Below are positions 54,388 through 64,000 of a stretch of 64,000 nucleotides of DNA, piece by piece. The stretch covers positions 1 through 64,000 of the forward strand of contig VMTE01000051.1 in NCBI GenBank assembly GCA_013791775.1, given 5' to 3'. How positions within the stretch are numbered: the stretch's first letter is position 1; each line of letters starts with the position of its first letter. Under the pieces are notes generated by a model. It did no database searches. It worked only from the letters and a program-made list of their open reading frames with translations, and was not told where the DNA came from. Position numbers and translations under genes: made by a program. The stretch comes from Hyphomonas sp. GTDB lineage: Bacteria; Pseudomonadota; Alphaproteobacteria; Caulobacterales; Hyphomonadaceae.

Positions 54388-55785
54388 ATGCCAGGCAAGA
54401 CATTATACGACAAGATCTGGGACGCGCATGTCGTCCATACCGACCCGGCTTCGGGCGAGAGCCTGTTGTATATCGATCTCCACCTGATTCACGAGGTGAC
54501 GACCCCGCAGGCGTTTGACGGCCTGAAGGTCGCGGGCCGCCGCGTGCGCCGCCCGGAACTGACCCTCGCTGTCGCCGATCACAACACGCCGACCGAGAAC
54601 CAGGCCCTCGGCCTCGCCGGCGTCAAGGATCCGGAAGCGCGCAACCAGCTCGAAACGCTGACCCGCAACGTCGCCGAATACGGCATCCAGTTCTTCCCGA
54701 TGGGCGACATCAACAACGGCATCGTCCACGTCGTCGGCCCGGAGCAGGGGAGAACTCAGCCCGGCATGACCATCGTGTGCGGCGACAGCCACACCTCGAC
54801 GCACGGCGCGTTCGGCGCGCTCGCCCACGGCATCGGCACGTCGGAAGTCGAGCATGTGCTGGCGACGCAAACGCTGCGCGCGCGCAAGATGCTGAACATG
54901 GCGGTCGAGGTCTCAGGCCAGCTACGCGAAGGCGTGACCGCGAAAGACCTTGCCCTCCACATCATCGCGATCACCGGCACGGCTGGCGGCACCGGTTATG
55001 TCATCGAATACCGCGGCGAGGTTGTCCGCGACCTGTCGATGGAAGGCCGGATGACGCTGTGCAACCTCTCCATCGAAGGCGGCGCCCGCGCCGGCCTCGT
55101 GGCGCCGGACGAGAAGACGCTGGCTTACGTCAAAGGCCGTCCCGCTGCCCCGCACGGCAGCGCCTGGGACAAGGCGGAACGCTACTGGCAGACGCTGCGC
55201 TCGGATGATGACGCCGTGTTCGATCATGTTCTCAGCATCAAGGGCGAAGACGTCGAACCCACCGTCACCTGGGGCACCAGCCCGGAACAGGGGATAGCCC
55301 TCTCCGCAAATATTCCGCGTCCGGAGGATTTCGCCGATCCTGTCAAGGCCGCCGCCTGCGAACGCGCGCTCGCCTATATGGGTCTTGAAGGCGGCAATCC
55401 CATCGCCGGCACGCCGGTCCAGCGCGTCTTCATCGGTTCGTGCACGAACAGCCGTATCGAAGACCTGCGCGCTGCGGCCGACGTCGCGAAGACCGGCAAG
55501 GTCGCGCCCGGCGTGCGCGCCATGGTCGTGCCCGGCTCCGGCCTCGTGCGCGCGCAGGCGGAAGAAGAAGGCCTCGACCAGATCTTCCTCGCCGCCGGCT
55601 TCGAATGGCGCGAACCCGGCTGCTCGATGTGCCTCGGCATGAACCCGGACATCCTCGCCCCGGGCGAGCGCTGCGCCTCGACCTCCAACCGCAACTTCGA
55701 AGGCCGCCAGGGCCGGGGCGGCCGTACCCACCTGATGAGCCCCCAGCTTGCCGCCCGCGCCGCCCTCACGGGCGTCATCGGATAA
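54388..55785 (+). CDS. leuC: 3-isopropylmalate dehydratase large subunit
   Basis: With LeuD converts 2- to 3-isopropylmalate in leucine synthesis, using a 4Fe-4S cluster. The aconitase-type cysteines are visible in [14 protein letters not shown] and [43 protein letters not shown] is diagnostic. The 465 residues fit. leuD lies 5.4 kb downstream, separated by bioB, cysK and others, an unusual spread for this pathway. Confidence 0.98.
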   Translation: MPGKTLYDKIWDAHVVHTDPASGESLLYIDLHLIHEVTTPQAFDGLKVAGRRVRRPELTLAVADHNTPTENQALGLAGVKDPEARNQLETLTRNVAEYGIQFFPMGDINNGIVHVVGPEQGRTQPGMTIVCGDSHTSTHGAFGALAHGIGTSEVEHVLATQTLRARKMLNMAVEVSGQLREGVTAKDLALHIIAITGTAGGTGYVIEYRGEVVRDLSMEGRMTLCNLSIEGGARAGLVAPDEKTLAYVKGRPAAPHGSAWDKAERYWQTLRSDDDAVFDHVLSIKGEDVEPTVTWGTSPEQGIALSANIPRPEDFADPVKAAACERALAYMGLEGGNPIAGTPVQRVFIGSCTNSRIEDLRAAADVAKTGKVAPGVRAMVVPGSGLVRAQAEEEGLDQIFLAAGFEWREPGCSMCLGMNPDILAPGERCASTSNRNFEGRQGRGGRTHLMSPQLAARAALTGVIG

Positions 55786-55812
55786 TCCGCTTACAGATAA
55801 AGGAATACTGGA

Positions 55813-56772
55813 ATGACGACGGACATCTCCCCCCGCCAGGACTGGACGCGCGACGAGATCGCCGCCGTCTACGAGCTCCCGCTCGACCAGCTGCTCGCCC
55901 GCGCGCTCGCCGTGAAGGCCGCCAACTGGAAGGACGGCGCGGTCCAGAAATCCCAGCTCCTGTCGATCAAGACCGGCGGCTGCCCGGAAGATTGCGGCTA
56001 TTGCAGCCAGTCGGCCAAGTTCGATACCGGCCTCAAGGCCGAGAAGCTGCTCCCCCTCGACGAGGTCGTCGAGACCGCCCGCCGCGCCAAGGCCAACGGC
56101 GCCGACCGCTTCTGCATGGGCGCCGCCTGGCGGTCGCTGAAGGACCGCGACCTTCCGAAAGTCGCAGAGATGATCTCGGCGGTAAAAGCCGAAGGCCTCG
56201 AAACCTGCGTCACCCTTGGCATGCTCGAAGAGGGACAGGCCGAAGCGCTGAAGGCCGCCGGCCTCGACTATTACAACCACAACCTCGACACCTCGCGCGA
56301 ATATTATGGCGACGTCGTCAGCACACGCACATATGACGACCGGCTCGAAACGCTTGGCCGCGCGCGCATGGCCGGTATCAAGCTCTGCTGCGGCGGTATC
56401 CTCGGCATGGGCGAATCCCGCGCCGACCGCGTCGGCCTGATCCACGAGCTTTCGAAGCTCACGCCGCACCCGGAAAGCGTGCCCGTGAACAAGCTCGTCC
56501 CGATCAAAGGCACGCCGCTCGGCAACAGCGCCGAACTCGACACGCTGGAGCTGGTCCGCGCCATCGCCGCCTGCCGCATCGTCTTCCCGAAAAGCTGGGT
56601 GCGCCTCTCGGCAGGCCGCGAGTCGATGAGCCCGGAAGGCCAGGCCCTCTGCCTGCTCGCCGGCGCCAATTCCATCTTCGTCGGCGACCGCCTCCTCACC
56701 ACGCCCAACCCCGGCATGGACAAGGACGCGAAGCTGCTGGAATCGGTGGGGGGCAGTTGCGGGGAGTGCTGA
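55813..56772 (+). CDS. bioB: Biotin synthase
   Basis: Radical-SAM enzyme that inserts sulfur into dethiobiotin. The radical-SAM cluster is bound by CPEDCGYC at residues 57-64 (Cys57, 61, 64), and the second cluster region includes FCMGAAWR and TCVTLGML. The 319 residues are typical. It starts 27 bases after leuC and is probably co-transcribed with it. No other bio genes are in the window. Confidence 0.98.
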   Translation: MTTDISPRQDWTRDEIAAVYELPLDQLLARALAVKAANWKDGAVQKSQLLSIKTGGCPEDCGYCSQSAKFDTGLKAEKLLPLDEVVETARRAKANGADRFCMGAAWRSLKDRDLPKVAEMISAVKAEGLETCVTLGMLEEGQAEALKAAGLDYYNHNLDTSREYYGDVVSTRTYDDRLETLGRARMAGIKLCCGGILGMGESRADRVGLIHELSKLTPHPESVPVNKLVPIKGTPLGNSAELDTLELVRAIAACRIVFPKSWVRLSAGRESMSPEGQALCLLAGANSIFVGDRLLTTPNPGMDKDAKLLESVGGSCGEC

Positions 56773-57123
56773 TCAGAGCCGCAGGCCGAAACGGGGCCCG
56801 ATCCAGGTCAAGAGTGCGTAAAGCGCGACGGTCAGGGCGCACCCTGCGCCCAGCGCGATCCAGAATGGCAGGCCCTGTTTCAGAAGCGCAGGTATCAGTA
56901 GGAACATCGGCAGGCTCGGCAGGACATACCAGAATGTCGCCGCCGAATGTTGCGCCATGGTTGTCGCGTCGGGCTTGTCGCGCCACAACCACATCATCCC
57001 CATCACCGAGACGAGGGGCAGGGACGCCACCAACGCGCCGATGCCGGGATACCGTTTCGAGATCTCGGACACGGCCGCAATCATGACGCCCGAAATGATG
57101 GCTTTGAGCAGAAGGTAGGTCAT
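56773..57123 (-). CDS. DUF3147 family membrane protein
   Basis: A 116-residue protein with about four transmembrane helices, starting with TYLLLKAIISGVMIAAVSEISKRYPGIGALVASLPLVSVMGMMWLWRD, the DUF3147 pattern. I chose the ATG at 57123 over a TTG at 57141. Its stop adjoins the bioB stop, convergently. Function unknown; transport or membrane-stress roles have been guessed for the family without proof. Confidence 0.83.
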   Translation of the reverse strand: MTYLLLKAIISGVMIAAVSEISKRYPGIGALVASLPLVSVMGMMWLWRDKPDATTMAQHSAATFWYVLPSLPMFLLIPALLKQGLPFWIALGAGCALTVALYALLTWIGPRFGLRL

Positions 57124-57258
57124 GACTTTACTTGACTGCAAGACGCTGGCGCCCGCAACTCCGAACGGTATGCGCTGCGCCTATCGTCTCCCTTCAGTTG
57201 CGTTCCTGCCTATGCGAGCTGATAGTCGGCCCAGAACACTTTGATTGCGGAGAAGCTC

Positions 57259-58242
57259 ATGCCCGGCAATGTAAAACTCGATGGCGGTATCACGCTCGAT
57301 GGCCCGCGGGGGCGCGTCTATGGCTCGATCCTCGAAACCATCGGATCGACGCCCCTGGTGCGCGCCGGGAAGTTCGCGAAGGCCGAAGGCGTGGGCGCCG
57401 ACCTCCTCTTCAAGCTCGAATTCTTCAACCCGCTCGCCAGCGTCAAGGACCGGATTGGCCTCGCCATGGTCCTCGCCCTCGAAGCCGAGGGCAAGCTGAA
57501 GCCCGGCGGCACGCTGATCGAGCCGACCTCGGGCAATACCGGTATCGGCCTCGCCTTCGTCGCCGCCCAGCGCGGCTACCGGCTGATCCTGACGATGCCG
57601 GAATCGATGTCGATCGAGCGGCGCAAGATGCTTGCCTTCCTCGGCGCGGAGCTCGAACTGACGCCGAAGGAAAAGGGCATGGGCGGCGCCATCGCCAAGG
57701 CGAAGGAATTGCTGGACGCCATCCCCGGCGCGGTCATGCCCAGCCAGTTCGACAATCCGGCGAACCCCGCCATCCACGAGAAGACGACCGCCGAGGAAAT
57801 CTGGACCGACACGGACGGCAAGGTGGATGCGGTTATTTCCGGCATCGGCACAGGCGGCACCTTCACCGGCTGCGGGCGTGTCCTAAAGCCGCGCAAACCC
57901 TCGCTCAAGATGTACGCCGTCGAGCCGGAAGCCTCGCCCGTCCTCTCCGGCGGCGCGCCGGGTCCGCACATGATCCAAGGCATCGGTGCAGGTTTTATTC
58001 CCGGCAATGCCGATACGAGCCTCATCGATGAAGTGCTGAAAGTGTCGAACAGCGACGCGATTGCCACGGCCCGCAAGCTGGCGAAGATCGAGGGCATTCC
58101 GGGCGGCATCTCGTCCGGCGCCGCCGCGCATGCGGCTGTCCAGCTCGGCAAGAGGCCGGACATGGCGGGCAAGACCATCGTGGTCATCCTCGCCAGCTTC
58201 GCCGAACGCTATGTCTCGACGGCGCTGTTTGAGGGGCTCTGA
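57259..58242 (+). CDS. cysK: Cysteine synthase A (O-acetylserine sulfhydrylase)
   Basis: PLP enzyme forming cysteine from O-acetylserine and sulfide. The PLP lysine is in [15 protein letters not shown], and the substrate loop [19 protein letters not shown] and the phosphate-binding [13 protein letters not shown] are present. The ATG at 57259, with GGAGAAG upstream, gives 327 residues; an in-frame TTG lies at 57241. The C-terminus ends in ALFEGL rather than the longer tail of some family members. Confidence 0.95.
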   Translation: MPGNVKLDGGITLDGPRGRVYGSILETIGSTPLVRAGKFAKAEGVGADLLFKLEFFNPLASVKDRIGLAMVLALEAEGKLKPGGTLIEPTSGNTGIGLAFVAAQRGYRLILTMPESMSIERRKMLAFLGAELELTPKEKGMGGAIAKAKELLDAIPGAVMPSQFDNPANPAIHEKTTAEEIWTDTDGKVDAVISGIGTGGTFTGCGRVLKPRKPSLKMYAVEPEASPVLSGGAPGPHMIQGIGAGFIPGNADTSLIDEVLKVSNSDAIATARKLAKIEGIPGGISSGAAAHAAVQLGKRPDMAGKTIVVILASFAERYVSTALFEGL

Positions 58243-58249
58243 GCGCGCG

Positions 58250-59554
58250 TTACTTTTTCGGCGGCAATAGCGGCGCGAGCACCGCGGCCGGGCACATGGC
58301 TACCTCTTCGGGCGTGACCGTGCCTGTTGGCATCGGGTGCGCGCGTGTGGGGGCGGGGGTAAAGAACGGCATCACGTGCGCATCGCTCAGGCCAAGGTCC
58401 TCGGCGTTCGGCTTGCCGCGCTTCTCGGCGCTGCGTTCCTCTTGGGTCAAGGTGTCCGCGCCGATCTGTGCAGCGTAGAAGGCGAGGTCGCGGCCCAGAC
58501 GGTCAGCGACCACCGCCTTGTTCGACGCGCGCACGTTGAGCGCGATGTGGCGGCGCACCTCGGCAGGCGAGGGTGGCCAGGCGGCGGCTCTTTCCGCCTT
58601 CAGTGTACGGAGTGCCGTTGTCAAAGCCGAAGCCGAAACGCTCATTTGAGTTGCCCTATCGACAAAGAAGGCATGGTCGATCTCGGTGACTTCCAGATCG
58701 AATTCCGGCGCGGTCCACACCTTGTAGAAGGTTGCGATCTTGCCGCCATCGAAGGATTGGGACCGGTACACGTCCCGGTAGATCTCCCCGACGCTCGGGA
58801 TCTTGCCAAACGTCTTGAAGCCCGCCTTCCAGGCCGCCCGCCGCGCAGGGTCTATCCACACACCGCACAGGTAGATTTCCAGCGGCGAGTCCGCGTTCGC
58901 GCCGTTCAGCTCCAGCATACGGCGCACTGCGGTCGCCTGGCTGCCAAACGCGGCGTCGAGTTCAACCCCGCTCGTCTCCGGCTTCGCCGCGAGAAACGCA
59001 TTCAGGATGGCCTGCACTTCGCGTCCATGCCCTGCGGTCGCACCGTTCGGTCCCCATGTGATGTAGGAGGCGCGATCATTGGAATAGCAGACGTCCTGAC
59101 CTGCTTCGGGATTGTATCGCGGCGAACTCTGGCAATAGTTCCATTCCATGCGGTCATAGTCGGTCGCTTCGAAGGTCAGTTTCAGCGCGGCGGCCCGGGC
59201 GTCCACATCCGGCACCGGCGTGTCCGGCAGCAAGGACTGCCAGAGCGCGGCTGTGATCGCGCCGCTTCGGGCCGGGCTGCCTGGTTCAAGTTGGGCGGAT
59301 ATGGCTTCGCACGCGCTCAGCTGCGTGATGGCGCTGCGCGTGCCGGGCCCGAAGGCGCCGTCTGGCTGCAGCACCTTGTTGATACCGCAGGCCGCCAGTG
59401 CCGGGTTCATCGCCGCCTGGAACTGCGCCACGGCGCCGGACGCGCCATCCCGGATCATGCCGGTGCGGTACTGGTAGAGCACGGCGTCGTCTGCTGCGGC
59501 GGGTGGCACAATCGCCGCAGCCAGCAGGGCTAGTGCCAAAAGCCGGTTTTTCAT
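58250..59554 (-). CDS. Secreted protein with peptidoglycan-binding-like segment
   Basis: A 434-residue exported protein. The signal peptide is residues 1-23 (MKNRLLALALLAAAIVPPAAA). About 40 residues in, DGAFGPGTRSAITQLS resembles the PG-binding-1 repeat. The middle part has DYDRMEWNYCQSSPRYNP and DVCYSNDRASYITWGPNGATAGHGREVQAILNAF, with four cysteines likely in disulfides. I do not recognise the rest. The Glu and Asp residues of DRMEWNY could suit a glycan-cleaving enzyme, but this is only a guess. GGAGG lies eight bases before the ATG at 59554. It is convergent with cysK. Confidence 0.75.
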   Translation of the reverse strand: MKNRLLALALLAAAIVPPAAADDAVLYQYRTGMIRDGASGAVAQFQAAMNPALAACGINKVLQPDGAFGPGTRSAITQLSACEAISAQLEPGSPARSGAITAALWQSLLPDTPVPDVDARAAALKLTFEATDYDRMEWNYCQSSPRYNPEAGQDVCYSNDRASYITWGPNGATAGHGREVQAILNAFLAAKPETSGVELDAAFGSQATAVRRMLELNGANADSPLEIYLCGVWIDPARRAAWKAGFKTFGKIPSVGEIYRDVYRSQSFDGGKIATFYKVWTAPEFDLEVTEIDHAFFVDRATQMSVSASALTTALRTLKAERAAAWPPSPAEVRRHIALNVRASNKAVVADRLGRDLAFYAAQIGADTLTQEERSAEKRGKPNAEDLGLSDAHVMPFFTPAPTRAHPMPTGTVTPEEVAMCPAAVLAPLLPPKK

Positions 59555-59703
59555 GCACACGTCCTCCGTCCGTACCTGTCAGGCGGTCCGGTTGGCCGGG
59601 AGTGTAACGTCGCGATCCTGCGCGGCCAGCCCCCAATCCCCAACGGCATGATTTCCATTTCCCGCCATTGCTTGCATAAGGTGGCCGCCAAACAGGAGTT
59701 TTC

Positions 59704-60339
59704 ATGGCCCGCTACACCCTACACGGCATCTTCGCCTCCGGCCCCACTTACAAGGTGGCGCTGATGTTGCGCCTCACCGGCACGCCGTTCGACTATGAAC
59801 ATGTCGACCTGCGCGCCGGGGCGCACAAGGCGGACGCCTTCCTCGCCCGGAACCGCTACGGACAGGTGCCTGTGCTGGAAGACAGCCAGACCGATTACTG
59901 CCTCTGCCAGTCGTCCGTGATCCTCGACTATCTTGCCGACGAGACCGGTCAGTTCGGCGGCAAGGACCGGGGTGAGCGGCTGCGCGCCCGCGAATGGCAG
60001 CTCTGGGGCGCCGGCACGCTGACCACCGGCATCTACCGCACCCGCGCGCTCAAGCTCGGCTTCTTCAAGTTCCCCGAACAGATTGCCGAGGCCAACCTTC
60101 AATCGGCGCAGGGCGGCCTCAAGGAATTGAACACCCTGCTCGATGGCCGTGACTGGCTGGTCGGCAAGGGCGCCACCATCGCCGACATCGACCTCTACGG
60201 CATCGCCGCCTACGCCCCGCAGGCCGGCATCGACCTCGCGCCCTATGGCAATGTCCGCAAATGGCTCGCCCGCGTCGAAGCGCTGCCAGGCTTCAAGGAC
60301 GTGAACACCTGCCTGCCGCAAGCGAGCGCGAAGGCATGA
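59704..60339 (+). CDS. Glutathione S-transferase family protein
   Basis: A 211-residue protein of normal GST length. The thioredoxin-like domain has SGPTYKVALMLRLTGTPFDYEHVDLRAG and YGQVPVLED, and the glutathione-binding Gln-Ser pair is in CQSSVILDYLADET. The C-terminal domain has DGRDWLVGKGATIADIDLYGIAAYAP, the N-capping motif region. Its stop overlaps the start of the next gene by four bases. Substrate unknown. Confidence 0.92.
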   Translation: MARYTLHGIFASGPTYKVALMLRLTGTPFDYEHVDLRAGAHKADAFLARNRYGQVPVLEDSQTDYCLCQSSVILDYLADETGQFGGKDRGERLRAREWQLWGAGTLTTGIYRTRALKLGFFKFPEQIAEANLQSAQGGLKELNTLLDGRDWLVGKGATIADIDLYGIAAYAPQAGIDLAPYGNVRKWLARVEALPGFKDVNTCLPQASAKA

Positions 60340-61184
60340 TCAGCGGCGTCGATCACATCGTGATCCTGACGCCCGAGATAGATGCGGGCACGGCGGTCTA
60401 TGCTGCCCTCCTCGGCCGATCTCCGGACTGGCGCGCCGACAGCGATACCGGCGTCGCCACGGTTCTCTTCCAGCTGGGCAACACGGCCCTCGAACTCGTC
60501 GCGCCGGCCGGGCACGGACCAAGCGCAGAGCATCTGCGCGAGCGGATCACGGCCGAAGGGCCGGGCCTAAAGTCGCTCGCCTTCCGCTCCACCGACCTGT
60601 CGGGCGATCACCGCGCCTTCGCGCGCCTCGCCCTGTCGCCCACCGTGATCGAGGAGGGGGAGAGCGAAGACATGGCCCGCGAGGCCCGCCGCACCTGGCG
60701 CCGCTTTCGCTGTCCGCCGGAGGCGTCCGCCGGTGTCCGCTGGTTCTTCATCGAGCCGCTGGACGGCGACATCGAGCCGGCGGAAGTCCCGCTCGGCCAT
60801 GTCCACGCGCTCGACCATCTCGTCATCAATACGCCGAACCCGGACCGGGCGATGGCGCTTTACGGCGCCAAGCTCGGTCTGCGCCTGGCGCTGGACCGGT
60901 CGGCGCCGGAATGGGGCGTGCGCCTCATCTTCTTCCGCACCGGCGGCCTGACGGTCGAGATCGCCCACCGGCTGGGGCAGGGGGAAGACCCTGCCGCACC
61001 GGACAGTTTCTGGGGCCTCACCTGGCGGGTCGGTGATATCGAAGCCGCCCATGACCGGCTGGCAAAGGCGGACTTCAACGTCTCGGACGTGCGCACCGGC
61101 CGCCGCGCCGGCACCCGCGTCTTCACCGTCCGCGACGGCACTTTGAGCGTACCCACCCTGTTCATTTCCGGCGTGGCCGATTAA
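60336..61184 (+). CDS. VOC/glyoxalase-like family protein
   Basis: A 282-residue protein with two vicinal-oxygen-chelate modules, about residues 1-120 and 150-282. The first has ISGVDHIVILTPEIDAG, and the second HALDHLVINTPNPDRAMALYGAKLGLRLALDRS. Conserved His and Glu residues for metal binding (DHIV, DHLV) are in place. The ATG at 60336 overlaps the GST stop. Glyoxalase, dioxygenase or resistance functions are all possible; no evidence picks one. leuD starts nine bases after its stop. Confidence 0.87.
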   Translation: MISGVDHIVILTPEIDAGTAVYAALLGRSPDWRADSDTGVATVLFQLGNTALELVAPAGHGPSAEHLRERITAEGPGLKSLAFRSTDLSGDHRAFARLALSPTVIEEGESEDMAREARRTWRRFRCPPEASAGVRWFFIEPLDGDIEPAEVPLGHVHALDHLVINTPNPDRAMALYGAKLGLRLALDRSAPEWGVRLIFFRTGGLTVEIAHRLGQGEDPAAPDSFWGLTWRVGDIEAAHDRLAKADFNVSDVRTGRRAGTRVFTVRDGTLSVPTLFISGVAD

Positions 61185-61193
61185 AACACCCCC

Positions 61194-61823
61194 ATGACCC
61201 CATTCACCTCCCTCACCGGAACCGCCGCGCCCCTGCTCGAGAAGGGCAAGCCGATGTCGAACGTCGACACCGACATGATCATCCCGAAACAGTTCCTGAA
61301 AACGACGACCCGCACCGGCCTTGCGATCGGCCTGTTCCACGAGCTGAAAACCAAGGCGGACGGCTCACCCGATCCGGACTTCGTGCTGAACAGGCCGGCC
61401 TATGCCAAGGCCAGCATCCTGATCGCCGGCGAGAATTTCGGCTGCGGATCGTCGCGCGAGCACGCCCCCTGGGCGCTGCTCGACCAGGGCATCACCTGCG
61501 TCATCGCGCCGAGCTTTGCCGACATCTTCCACAACAACTGCTACAAGAACGGCATCCTGCCCGTCCGCCTGCCGGTGGATGTCTGCGAAAAGCTCGCGAA
61601 AGCCGCCGGCGGATCGAACCACGTCTTCACGGTCGATCTCGCGACGCAGACGGTCACCACGCCGGACGGCGAGGTCCACGCCTTCGACATCGACCCCGGC
61701 CGCAAGTCGAACCTGTTAGCCGGCCTCGACGAGATCGGCGCCTCGCTCACGTCGGCGCCCGAAATCGACGCCTTCGAAGCCCGCCGCCGCGCCGCCACCC
61801 CCTGGCTCGAACCCGCCCGCTGA
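61194..61823 (+). CDS. leuD: 3-isopropylmalate dehydratase small subunit
   Basis: Swivel-domain partner of LeuC. The pattern [23 protein letters not shown] and [37 protein letters not shown] is diagnostic. The 209 residues match the family. It starts nine bases after the VOC gene and is separated from leuB by a small lipoprotein gene and an ABM gene in the same direction. Confidence 0.98.
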   Translation: MTPFTSLTGTAAPLLEKGKPMSNVDTDMIIPKQFLKTTTRTGLAIGLFHELKTKADGSPDPDFVLNRPAYAKASILIAGENFGCGSSREHAPWALLDQGITCVIAPSFADIFHNNCYKNGILPVRLPVDVCEKLAKAAGGSNHVFTVDLATQTVTTPDGEVHAFDIDPGRKSNLLAGLDEIGASLTSAPEIDAFEARRRAATPWLEPAR

Positions 61824-61852
61824 ACCCCCGCGGGCCAAAAGGAGACGTCCCC

Positions 61853-62035
61853 ATGCCCGGCACCGTCCGCTTCCTCGTTCCGCTCATCCTCCTCGGCGCG
61901 CTCGGCGCCTGCCACACCGATCCCTTCAGCATGAAGCCGGAAGTGCCCGGCGTGAAGATCCCGGAGAAGGCGGCGCCCGTCGAAACCGAAGCCCAGGAAG
62001 AAGAGACCGCTCCCGCACCCGAGGCGGACCAGTGA
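61853..62035 (+). CDS. Small lipoprotein
   Basis: A 60-residue protein with a lipoprotein signal: VRFLVPLILLGALGAC with Cys20, preceded by AGGAG eight bases before the ATG. The mature 41 residues are short, acidic and rich in Pro and Glu, without a recognisable fold. It lies 29 bases after leuD and overlaps the next gene by four bases (GTGA). Function unknown; it is probably co-expressed with leuD and leuB. Confidence 0.75.
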   Translation: MPGTVRFLVPLILLGALGACHTDPFSMKPEVPGVKIPEKAAPVETEAQEEETAPAPEADQ

Positions 62036-62328
62036 TCGTCATCGAAGGCACGGTCCGCATCCCGCCTTCAAACCTCGAGGCTGCCCGCCCGGTGATGGAA
62101 CAGATGGTCCGCGCCAGCCGCGCCGAGCCGGGCTGCCTCGATTATGCCTACAGCGTCGATGTGCTGGACGCCGGCCTCGTGCGCGTCACGGAACGCTGGG
62201 CCAGCCGCGAGGCGCTCGCGGCGCATTTCAAGACCGCCCACATGGCCACCTGGCGGGCCTTCTTCCCCGAACTCGGCATCACGGACCGGTCGCTCCGCCT
62301 CTACGACGCCGAGCCCGAACCGATCTGA
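62032..62328 (+). CDS. Antibiotic biosynthesis monooxygenase (ABM) fold protein
   Basis: A 98-residue dimeric alpha-beta barrel protein that starts with GTG overlapping the lipoprotein stop. SRAEPGCLDYAYSVDVLDAGLVRVTERWASREALAAHFKTAHM fits the YgiN/ABM pattern and resembles the protein at 27060, sharing RAEPGCL. It is between leuD and leuB, which is not a usual place for this family. Substrate unknown. Confidence 0.87.
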   Translation: MIVIEGTVRIPPSNLEAARPVMEQMVRASRAEPGCLDYAYSVDVLDAGLVRVTERWASREALAAHFKTAHMATWRAFFPELGITDRSLRLYDAEPEPI

Positions 62329-62399
62329 CGCCGGTTGCGCGCTGGCGTCCGGCTCGCTACTGACCCCCGGCAGCACGATGCGCGCGGAGACCCCTGACG

Positions 62400-63452
62400 A
62401 TGAAGAAAAAACTCCTCCTCCTGCCCGGCGACGGCATCGGCCCTGAAGTCATCGCCGAAGCGCGCCGCATTGCCGAACTGCTCGTGGCCGACATCGAGAT
62501 CGAAACCGGCCTCGTCGGCGGCGCCAGCTTCGATGCGCATGGCGCCCCGCTGACCGATGAGACGCTGGCCCGTGCGCTGAAATCGGAAGCCGTCCTGCTC
62601 GGCGCCGTCGGCGGCCCGAAATGGACCGGCACTGCGCGCGACCTGCGCCCGGAAGCCGGCCTCCTCGCCTTGCGCAAGGGCCTCGACGTGTTCGCCAACC
62701 TGCGACCTGCCTTCTGCTTTCCCGCCCTCGTGGACGCCTCCAGCCTGAAGCGCGAAAAGGTCGAAGGCCTCGACCTGATGATCGTCCGTGAGCTGACCGG
62801 CGGCGTTTATTTCGGCACCCCGCGCGGCATCGACGAAGTGGGCGGCCTGCGCCGGGGCTATGACACCGCCATCTACACCCATCCGGAAATCGAGCGCGTC
62901 GCCCGCGTCGCATTCGACATCGCGCGCGGCCGTTCGGGCCGCGTCCTTTCGGTGGAGAAATCCAATGTCATGGAATCCGGCCTTTTCTGGCGCCAGGAAG
63001 TGACCCTCGCGCATGCCGAGTTCGGCGGCGGGGTCGCCCTTGCGCATATGTACGCCGATGCCTGCGCGATGGAACTCGTCCGCGCCCCGAAACAGTTTGA
63101 CGTGATCCTCGCCGACAACCTGTTCGGCGACCTCCTGTCCGACGAAGCCGCCATGCTGACGGGCTCGATCGGCATGCTGCCCTCCGCCTCGCTTGGCGCG
63201 CCCGGCACGCCGGGTCTCTATGAACCCGTCCACGGCTCGGCGCCGGACATTGCGGGGCAGGGCATCGCAAACCCCTGCGCCGCCATCCTTTCGCTCGAAA
63301 TGGCCCTGCGCTGGTCGCTCGGGAAAGAAAAGGCCGCCGACGCGCTGCTCGCCGCTGTCGGCAAGGCCCTCGATCGCGGCGCCCGCACCCGCGACCTCGG
63401 CGGCGAGCTGACAACCCGCCAAATGGCCGACGCGGTGATCGCCGCGCTCTGA
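62400..63452 (+). CDS. leuB: 3-isopropylmalate dehydrogenase
   Basis: NAD-dependent oxidative decarboxylation of 3-isopropylmalate. The N-terminus [19 protein letters not shown] and the active-site arginine stretch [19 protein letters not shown], with [27 protein letters not shown], are diagnostic. The 350 residues are normal. It completes leuC, leuD and leuB in the window; leuA was not seen. Confidence 0.98.
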   Translation: MKKKLLLLPGDGIGPEVIAEARRIAELLVADIEIETGLVGGASFDAHGAPLTDETLARALKSEAVLLGAVGGPKWTGTARDLRPEAGLLALRKGLDVFANLRPAFCFPALVDASSLKREKVEGLDLMIVRELTGGVYFGTPRGIDEVGGLRRGYDTAIYTHPEIERVARVAFDIARGRSGRVLSVEKSNVMESGLFWRQEVTLAHAEFGGGVALAHMYADACAMELVRAPKQFDVILADNLFGDLLSDEAAMLTGSIGMLPSASLGAPGTPGLYEPVHGSAPDIAGQGIANPCAAILSLEMALRWSLGKEKAADALLAAVGKALDRGARTRDLGGELTTRQMADAVIAAL

Positions 63453-63512
63453 TCCGGTTGGACAAGCGGCCCGTCTGTGACATCCTCTGCAAAAACGTGC
63501 GGAGGAAACAAA

Positions 63513-64000
63513 ATGTCTTATGCGGCCGGGCGTCTGATCCATGATGCTGACAGCCATCTCATGGAGATGACCGACGTGCTCGACCCGTATTTCGAGAAGC
63601 GCCTGCTGGCGTGCTATCACGACCTGCCGGTTTACAAGTTGAAGCATTCCCACGCCCACTGGATGAACAAGGAACGCGTCCGCCACGAGGACGCGGCCTA
63701 CCGCGCCGCCGCCGGCGAGGCGATCCTCCTGAAGAAGAACTATGAGGCCCTCGGTGCCTTCCGCCGCGAGGACCGCCCGGCTGCGATGGACCGTCTCGGC
63801 TTCGCCAGCCAGCTTGTCTTCACCACCTTCTGCCTCGGCAATTTCGGCCTCGACCAGTCCGGTGACCTGGAACTTTGCTACGCTGCCGCAGATGCGCACA
63901 ACCGGATGATGACGGACTTCTGTTCCATCGACCGGCGCTTGCTGCCTGTTGCCTATGTGCCACTGGAGGATTTCGCCCGCGCCGATGCCACCGTGAAGCT
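63513..64000 (+). CDS. Amidohydrolase family protein, 3' end cut by window
   Basis: The ATG at 63513, with GGAGGA seven bases upstream, opens a frame that runs to the window end without a stop. The visible 162 residues start with SYAAGRLIHDADSHLMEMTDVLDPYF, where the D-x-D-x-H pattern resembles the first metal-binding motif of the amidohydrolase-2 (decarboxylase-like) group. RPAAMDRLGFASQLVFTTF follows, as in that group. Hydrolytic or decarboxylating action on an aromatic acid is possible; the substrate cannot be told. Confidence 0.82.
   Translation, partial: MSYAAGRLIHDADSHLMEMTDVLDPYFEKRLLACYHDLPVYKLKHSHAHWMNKERVRHEDAAYRAAAGEAILLKKNYEALGAFRREDRPAAMDRLGFASQLVFTTFCLGNFGLDQSGDLELCYAAADAHNRMMTDFCSIDRRLLPVAYVPLEDFARADATVK

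Overview
The window comes from a GC-rich alphaproteobacterium of the Caulobacter/Hyphomonas type (Caulobacterales; Hyphomonadaceae is my best guess). The evidence is gene order and signals, not a database search. The run DUF3576-leuS-lptE-holA / parB-parA-rsmG-mnmG-mnmE-rho-hemJ-hemH-hemE / ppsR-maf-aroE-coaE-dnaQ-secB is, as I know it, the arrangement around the Caulobacter chromosome origin. Two perfect parS sites, a perfect CtrA box and dense GANTC (CcrM) sites agree with this.

Bases 1-14122 form the left origin arm. DUF3576 (cut by the window edge), leuS, lptE and holA run rightward. An uninterrupted leftward block follows from parB to hemE: chromosome partitioning, tRNA modification, Rho and the last steps of haem synthesis. 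The parS sites lie inside rsmG and mnmG. Bases 14123-14467 are the probable replication origin. Genes on both sides are transcribed away from it.

Bases 14468-25452 form the right arm: a five-gene chain coupled by 4-base overlaps (ppsR, maf, aroE, coaE, dnaQ), then secB, a Tim44-like protein, mltA, smr, asd, trcR, a quinone oxidoreductase, DUF1192/DUF1465 and a TetR regulator. Bases 25602-33796 are mixed: carbonic anhydrase, tRNA-Ala(CGC), pyrophosphatase, a small TetR-led operon, an intergenic region with REP-like palindromes, a lower-GC secreted beta-propeller gene, a lipoprotein methyltransferase, a heat-shock gene with a sigma32-type promoter and structured leader, and a GST.

Bases 33939-40968 carry sugar and peptide metabolism (glycosyltransferase, RibD-like deaminase, gpmA, AGE-family epimerase, prolyl oligopeptidase, GNAT). 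From 41122 to 52241 lie ffh, chorismate mutase, rpsP, rimM, trmD and rplS. The normally compact rpsP-rimM-trmD-rplS set is split by three secreted beta/gamma-crystallin genes, a glycosyltransferase, a lipoprotein, a Kef-type antiporter and a small membrane protein. Bases 52302-64000 hold a LysR/epimerase pair and the leucine genes leuC, leuD and leuB. These are interspersed with bioB, cysK, a GST, a VOC protein, a small lipoprotein and a monooxygenase-like protein. An amidohydrolase runs off the right edge.

The two observations most worth following are the origin region, with its composite DnaA-like/GANTC repeats, and the beta/gamma-crystallin cluster embedded among ribosome genes. No rRNA, CRISPR array, prophage or transposase was seen.
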